This document shows positions 59,489 to 64,000 of a DNA stretch of 64,000 bases, piece after piece. The position numbers and the translations under genes were made by a program. The DNA is from Mycolicibacterium goodii (GTDB lineage Bacteria > Actinomycetota > Actinomycetes > Mycobacteriales > Mycobacteriaceae): positions 2,356,001 through 2,420,000 of the forward strand of contig NZ_CP012150.1 of the NCBI RefSeq assembly GCF_001187505.1, written 5' to 3'. Each line of letters opens with the position of its first letter. Within the stretch, counting starts at the first letter, position 1. Under the pieces are notes generated by a model. It had not been told where the DNA came from, did not search any database, and saw only the letters and a list, made by a program, of their open reading frames with translations.

Positions 59489-60702
59489 CGGGCGCACACG
59501 CAGACTCGAAGGGCAAGGCCTTGGGACGTAAGGCATCACGGCTGGGATCGCGCACGGTGGCGATCGGCGGCGGCGCGATGCTGGTGGCGGGCTGCCAGTT
59601 CGGTGGTCTCAACTCGCTCAACATGCCGGGCACCGCGGGCCACGGGCCGGGGTCCTACACCGTCACCGTCCAGTTGCCCGACGTCGCGACGCTGCCGCAG
59701 AACTCGCCGGTGATGGTCGACGACGTGACCGTCGGCAGCGTCTCCGGCATCGACGCGGTGCAGCGCCCCGACGGCACGTTCTATGCCGCGGTGCAGCTGT
59801 CCCTCGACGGTGACGTCGACCTCCCGGCGAACGCCGTTGCGCGAGTGGCCCAGACGTCGTTGCTGGGTTCCCAGCACGTCGAGCTCGCCGAACCGGCGGA
59901 CGAACCACCCGAGGGCCGACTGCGCGACGGGGCCAACATCGCGCTGGGCGGCGCAGGCCGCTACCCGACCACCGAGGAGGTGCTGTCCTCGCTGGGCATG
60001 GTGGTCAACAAGGGCAATCTCGGTGCGCTGCAGGACATCACCGATGAGGTCTACGCCGCGGTGGCGGGCCGGTCGGGCAGCTTCACCGACCTCGTGCCGC
60101 GCCTCGCCGAGTTGACCGCGTCGCTCGACCGCCAGACCGACGACATCATCGCCGCCGCCGACGGGCTCAACCGGTTCGCCGGTGTCCTCGCGCGCAGCAA
60201 GGACGATCTCGGTCGGACGCTCGACACCCTGCCCGCCGCGCTCAGGGTGCTCAACGACAACCGTGCCGACATCGTCGAGGCGTTCACCGCACTGCGCGGG
60301 TTCGCCGACGTCGCCGCACGCATCCTGTCGCAGACCAAGGCCGATTTCGCCGCCGACCTCAAGGACCTGTACCCGGTGGTCAAGGCGTTCAACGACAACG
60401 CCGACGACTTCATCAAGGATCTGGAATTCCTGCCCACCTTCCCGTTCCACTACAAGTACCTGCGCAGTGCGGTGCGCGGCGACTACCTGAACGTCTTCGT
60501 GACCTTCGACCTGACGCTGCGACGGTTCGGCGAGTCGATATTCACCACCTCCGGTTTCGACCCGAACATGAAGCACCTCGCCGAGGTGATCAACCCGCCC
60601 GACTTCCTGACCGGGGCGATGGCCAACCTGTCCGGCCAGGCCGCCGACCCGTTCAAGATCCCGCCGGGGACCGCGACGCAGCATGAGGAGATGCCGAAAT
60701 GA
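59485..60702 (+). CDS. mce4E: Mce4E lipoprotein (LprN)
   Basis: A 405-residue MCE-family lipoprotein. The lipobox is MLVAGC with lipidated Cys37, after an unusually long basic N-region. The MCE domain (about 55-135) includes NSPVMVDDVTVGSVSGIDAV. MceE subunits are the lipid-anchored member of each Mce complex. It overlaps mce4D and mce4F by 4 bp. Confidence 0.92.
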   Translation: MTGAHADSKGKALGRKASRLGSRTVAIGGGAMLVAGCQFGGLNSLNMPGTAGHGPGSYTVTVQLPDVATLPQNSPVMVDDVTVGSVSGIDAVQRPDGTFYAAVQLSLDGDVDLPANAVARVAQTSLLGSQHVELAEPADEPPEGRLRDGANIALGGAGRYPTTEEVLSSLGMVVNKGNLGALQDITDEVYAAVAGRSGSFTDLVPRLAELTASLDRQTDDIIAAADGLNRFAGVLARSKDDLGRTLDTLPAALRVLNDNRADIVEAFTALRGFADVAARILSQTKADFAADLKDLYPVVKAFNDNADDFIKDLEFLPTFPFHYKYLRSAVRGDYLNVFVTFDLTLRRFGESIFTTSGFDPNMKHLAEVINPPDFLTGAMANLSGQAADPFKIPPGTATQHEEMPK

Positions 60703-62396
60703 TCGACCGGCTCACTCGGATGCAGTTGACGATCTTCGGGATCGTCACGGTGCTCACCGTCGGCGCGATCTCGCTGTTCTACCTGCAGCTGCCCGCCGCC
60801 GTGGGGATCGGCACCTACCACGTCAACGCCAACTTCGTGGCAGGCGGCGGAATCTATCCGAACGCCAACGTCACCTACCGCGGTGTCACGGTCGGCCGGG
60901 TGGAGTCGGTGGGGTTGGCCCCCGACGGTGTGGTGGCCAGGATGCGGCTCAACAGCAACACGTCCATCCCCGAGGACGTCACCGCGACGGTCAAGAGCGT
61001 GTCGGCGGTGGGCGAGCAGTACATCGACCTGGTGCCGGCCGGGGACTCGTCGGCTCCGAAGATGCGCGACGGCGCCACCATCTCGCAGCAGAACACCAGG
61101 GTGGGCCAGGACATCGCCGGGCTGCTCGCTCAGGCCGACAGCCTGGTGAGCAGCGTGAGCAACACCCGCCTGCAGGATCTGCTGCGCGAGACGTTCAAGG
61201 CGTTCAACGGCTCTGGCCCCGAGCTCGCGCGGCTCATCGAGTCGTCACGGTTGCTGGTCGACGAGGCCAACGCCAACTTCGGCCAGACATCGCAGCTCAT
61301 CGACCAGGCCGGACCGTTCCTGGAGGCACAGCTGCGCAGCGGTGACGACATCCGCTCGCTTGCCGACGGGCTCGCGCGGCTGACCGGTGAGGTCAACCGG
61401 GCCGATCCGCAGCTGCGGACCACGCTCAACCGGGTCCCCGACACGACCGAGGCGGCCAACACGGCCTTCACCGGCATCCGTCCGACGTTTCCGATCCTGG
61501 CCGCCAACCTGGCCAACTTCGGGCGCATCGGCGTCATCTACAGCAAGTCGATCGAGCAGGCGCTGGTGATCTTCCCCGCCCTGATGGCGGCGCTGAACAC
61601 CGTCGCGGGCGGCGTCCCGACGGACGAGGGCGGCAAGCTCGACTTCAAGATCGACCTCGGTGATCCGCCGCCGTGCAATGTGGGCTTCCTGCCCGCAACC
61701 GAGACCCGCTCGCCGGCCGACCTGACGCTGCGCGAGCTTCCGACCGATTTGTACTGCAAGACCGCGCAGAACGATCCGGCCGTGGTGCGCGGTGCGCGCA
61801 ACTACCCGTGCCAGGAGTTCCCCGGCAAGCGCGCTCCCACGATTCAGCTGTGTCGCGACCCGAAAGGTTATGTGCCGATCGGCAGCAACCCGTGGCGCGG
61901 GCCGCCGGTGCCGTACGGCACGCCCATCGAGGACGGTCGCAACATCTTGCCGCCCAACAAGTTCCCGATGATCCCGCCGCAGGTGGACCCGGACCCGGGG
62001 CCGCCGGTGGTGCAACTGCCGCCCGGTGTCGAGCCGGGTCCGGGACCCGCGCCGCACGCGCCGTTCCCGCTGCCGGTGCCGCCGAACACGCAGGGGCCGC
62101 AGCCTCCGCCGTGGCCGTATTACGCGCCACCGGACCAGATCGTGCCGCCGTACGGCCGGACGCCACCGCCGCCGCCCGCGGGTGCCCCGGCACCGGCGCA
62201 GGCACCGCCTGCGGCGGACGGGTCGCTGCCCGCCGAAGCCCCGCTGGCCGGCCCACCCGGAATCGGCACCTACGATCAGCACAGTGGGGTCTTCGCGGAT
62301 GCCGACGGAGGCACCGGTGTGTACGCGTCGGGTGCCGACAAGCTGGCGCCCGCGGAGACCTGGGTAGACCTGATGCTGGACCCTAGGCAGGCTTGA
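60699..62396 (+). CDS. mce4F: Mce4F tunnel protein with long Pro-rich tail
   Basis: A 565-residue MCE protein with an N-terminal anchor (about 8-30), an MCE domain (YPNANVTYRGVTVGRVESVG) and a helical region. A very Pro-rich stretch fills about residues 425-510, before an acidic and glycine-containing end. The tail may span or anchor in the cell wall layers (inference). It overlaps mce4E and mam4A by 4 bp each. Confidence 0.92.
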   Translation: MIDRLTRMQLTIFGIVTVLTVGAISLFYLQLPAAVGIGTYHVNANFVAGGGIYPNANVTYRGVTVGRVESVGLAPDGVVARMRLNSNTSIPEDVTATVKSVSAVGEQYIDLVPAGDSSAPKMRDGATISQQNTRVGQDIAGLLAQADSLVSSVSNTRLQDLLRETFKAFNGSGPELARLIESSRLLVDEANANFGQTSQLIDQAGPFLEAQLRSGDDIRSLADGLARLTGEVNRADPQLRTTLNRVPDTTEAANTAFTGIRPTFPILAANLANFGRIGVIYSKSIEQALVIFPALMAALNTVAGGVPTDEGGKLDFKIDLGDPPPCNVGFLPATETRSPADLTLRELPTDLYCKTAQNDPAVVRGARNYPCQEFPGKRAPTIQLCRDPKGYVPIGSNPWRGPPVPYGTPIEDGRNILPPNKFPMIPPQVDPDPGPPVVQLPPGVEPGPGPAPHAPFPLPVPPNTQGPQPPPWPYYAPPDQIVPPYGRTPPPPPAGAPAPAQAPPAADGSLPAEAPLAGPPGIGTYDQHSGVFADADGGTGVYASGADKLAPAETWVDLMLDPRQA

Positions 62397-63088
62397 TGAC
62401 CGACAGAACGGCCTTAGACAGTCCGAGGCCGGTACGCCGTCGTGCGTCCCGCCCGGCGGGCCCGGTCAGCGGTGCGGCGCTGGACACGACCACCCCGGGG
62501 GCCGAGGCCCGGGTCGAGCCGACGCCGTCGGCGCCCAAGGTGAAACCGGTCAAGGTTCCGCCGCGGCGCAGGCCGCACGCCAAGCTGGTGGCGATCGTCG
62601 CGGCGGCGGTGCTCGCGGTCGCGACGGCGGTGCTGGGCGGGCTGACCTATGTCCTGATCGATCAGCAGCGCACCTACGTGGCGGCCCAGGAGCGCGATCA
62701 GCGCTTCGTCGACGCCGCCAAGCAGACCGTGGTCAACATGTTCAGCTACACACAGGACACGATCGACGAGAGCGTGAACCGCTTCGTCGACGGCACCAGC
62801 GGGCCGTTGCGGGACATGATGAGCCAGGGCAACAACGCCGAGAATCTCAAGGCGCTGTTCCGCGACACCAACGCGAGTTCGGAAGCCGTCGTCAACGGCG
62901 CGGCGCTGGAGAAGATCGACGAGGTCGCCAAGAACGCCTCGGTGCTGGTGTCGGTGTGGGTGACCGTGACCGATCTCGACGGGGTCAACTCGCCCACCCG
63001 GCCGTACCGGTTGCGGGTGATCGTGCACGAGGACGACAACGGCCACATGACCGGGTACGACCTGAAGTATCCCGACGGGGGTAACTGA
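62393..63088 (+). CDS. mam4A: Mce-associated membrane protein Mam4A
   Basis: A 231-residue protein. A Pro/Arg-rich cytoplasmic N-terminus (about 1-62) is followed by one membrane helix (about 65-88) and then an exported domain of the NTF2-like Mce-associated type (about 95-230). By position it corresponds to Rv3493c. Such proteins stabilise Mce transporters. It overlaps mce4F by 4 bp and shares one base with mam4B (TGATG). Confidence 0.86.
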   Translation: MMTDRTALDSPRPVRRRASRPAGPVSGAALDTTTPGAEARVEPTPSAPKVKPVKVPPRRRPHAKLVAIVAAAVLAVATAVLGGLTYVLIDQQRTYVAAQERDQRFVDAAKQTVVNMFSYTQDTIDESVNRFVDGTSGPLRDMMSQGNNAENLKALFRDTNASSEAVVNGAALEKIDEVAKNASVLVSVWVTVTDLDGVNSPTRPYRLRVIVHEDDNGHMTGYDLKYPDGGN

Positions 63089-63573
63089 TGCGCTCCAAGC
63101 TCATCGGGGCGCTCGTCGGTGTCCTGGCCGTCGCCTTCGTCGCACTGTCGGGTGTCGGCGGCGCGATGTACTGGAACCGCGTGCTGCAACGGGCCCAGGA
63201 GGCGACCCGGTCAGAGCTGCCGTCGCTGGCGTTCGAGCAGATCCCCAAGGTGTTCGGGTACGACTATCAGACCGTCGAACGCAGCCTCATGGAGACCTAC
63301 CCGCTGCTGGCGCCCGGTTTCCGGCAGCAGTTCGAGGCCGACGCCCAGCAGAAGGTGATCCCGGAGGCCCGTGAGCGTCAACTCGTGGTGCAGATCAACA
63401 TCGTCGGCGTCGGGGTCGAGGCCGCGCAGCGCGACACCGGATCGGTGCTGGTGTACATGAACCGGACCGTCACCGACAAATCTCGGCAGCCCCTCTACGA
63501 CGGCAGCCGGCTGCGGGTCGAGTACCGCAAGGTCGACGGCAAGTGGCTGATCGACGCGATCAAGGTGATCTAG
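63088..63573 (+). CDS. mam4B: Mce-associated membrane protein Mam4B
   Basis: A 161-residue protein. Its N-terminal membrane helix or signal anchor ([21 protein letters not shown]) is followed by an NTF2-like extracytoplasmic domain ending in the typical [16 protein letters not shown]. By synteny it matches Rv3492c. Its stop shares the palindrome CTAG (63570-63573) with the otsA stop on the other strand, so the two genes meet tail-to-tail with no spacer. Confidence 0.86.
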   Translation: MRSKLIGALVGVLAVAFVALSGVGGAMYWNRVLQRAQEATRSELPSLAFEQIPKVFGYDYQTVERSLMETYPLLAPGFRQQFEADAQQKVIPEARERQLVVQINIVGVGVEAAQRDTGSVLVYMNRTVTDKSRQPLYDGSRLRVEYRKVDGKWLIDAIKVI

Positions 63574-64000
63574 AAGGGTTCCGGTTCGGCCTCGGTGTGG
63601 CCGGTGTCGCCGGAGGATGTGAGTGCGTCGAGGAACGAGCGGGCCCACCGGTCGACGTCGTGCGCCAGCACCTGGCGGCGCAGTGCACGCATCCGGCGCT
63701 TGCCCTCCTCGGGATTCTGGTTGACCGCGGCCTCGATCTTGTCCTTGACGCCTTCCAGGTCGTGCGGGTTCACCAAGTAGGCCTGGCGCAGTTCGGCCGC
63801 GGCGCCGGTGAACTCGCTGAGCACCAACGCACCGCCGAGGTCGCTGCGGCACGCCACATACTCCTTGGCCACCAGGTTCATGCCGTCCCGCAGCGGGGTC
63901 ACGAGCATGACGTCGGCAGCGACGAAGAACGCGATCAGCTCGTCGCGGGGGACCGGCCGGTGGATGTAGTGCACGATCGGGTGCCCGACCTCGCCGTACT
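63570..64000 (-). CDS. otsA: trehalose-6-phosphate synthase, C-terminal part (runs off the window)
   Basis: The visible 143 residues are the C-terminal domain of a GT20 enzyme, which joins UDP- (or ADP-) glucose to glucose-6-phosphate. The donor-site segment [17 protein letters not shown] is diagnostic. The frame is open through the right edge, so the start lies beyond 64000; the GTG at 63974 is internal, since [11 protein letters not shown] precedes it. It is convergent with the mce4 operon. Confidence 0.9.
   Translation of the reverse strand, partial: YGEVGHPIVHYIHRPVPRDELIAFFVAADVMLVTPLRDGMNLVAKEYVACRSDLGGALVLSEFTGAAAELRQAYLVNPHDLEGVKDKIEAAVNQNPEEGKRRMRALRRQVLAHDVDRWARSFLDALTSSGDTGHTEAEPEPF

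Overview
The window is high-GC, densely coded actinobacterial DNA. Gene content and order point to a fast-growing mycobacterium close to Mycobacterium (Mycolicibacterium) smegmatis. It carries the complete mce4 sterol-import operon, much of the KstR-controlled cholesterol catabolic cluster (collinear with M. tuberculosis Rv3492c-Rv3538, apart from a few extra genes) and the 3' end of otsA. Species and orthologue assignments come from remembered family and synteny knowledge; no search was run.

Region 1 (about 1-17250) is an envelope or exopolysaccharide locus. It holds an AlgD-type nucleotide-sugar dehydrogenase, a sugar epimerase, two Wzz-like co-polymerases, two SGNH-hydrolase-fold proteins (one without its nucleophile), GT4 and GT2 glycosyltransferases, two left-handed beta-helix acyltransferases, a Wzy-like polymerase and a Wzx-like flippase. 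After these come a PhyH-type dioxygenase, a GMC oxidoreductase and a single-chain fusion of adenylation domain, carrier domain and membrane acyltransferase. Together they look like a Wzx/Wzy pathway making an acyl-decorated glycan. This is the least characterised part of the window.

Region 2 (17201-32180) starts the sterol cluster: hsd4B, kstD and the meta-cleavage tail genes hsaE-hsaG-hsaF. A non-sterol insert follows, with two small secreted hemophore-like proteins, the RecQ-like helicase RqlH and a DUF protein. Next are an IclR regulator facing an Rv3531c-SDR-sulfotransferase operon, then an Rv3527-like gene and kshA.

Region 3 (32244-43154) has a lipoprotein, ltp3, ltp4, a double-OB DUF35 protein, an LLM oxidoreductase, an acetoacetate-decarboxylase-like protein, CYP142, a DUF559-like protein, a small secreted protein, echA19 and fadD19. 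Region 4 (43163-47673) is an accessory patch with a nitronate monooxygenase-like protein, gabD2 with a frameshift, a VOC protein, an AraC regulator and an epimerase pseudogene.

Region 5 (47685-64000) holds fadD17, fadE27, fadE26, fdxD, hsd4A, the ten-gene mce4 operon (yrbE4A to mam4B) and the end of otsA.

Eight sites match the KstR consensus TNNAACNNGTTNNA exactly, and every one lies in a sterol-gene promoter region. The combined logic is import (Mce4), side-chain activation and beta-oxidation (CYP142, FadD19, FadD17, FadE26/27, EchA19, Hsd4A, Hsd4B, Ltp3/4) and ring opening and central-metabolite release (KstD, KshA, HsaEFG), all under one repressor.
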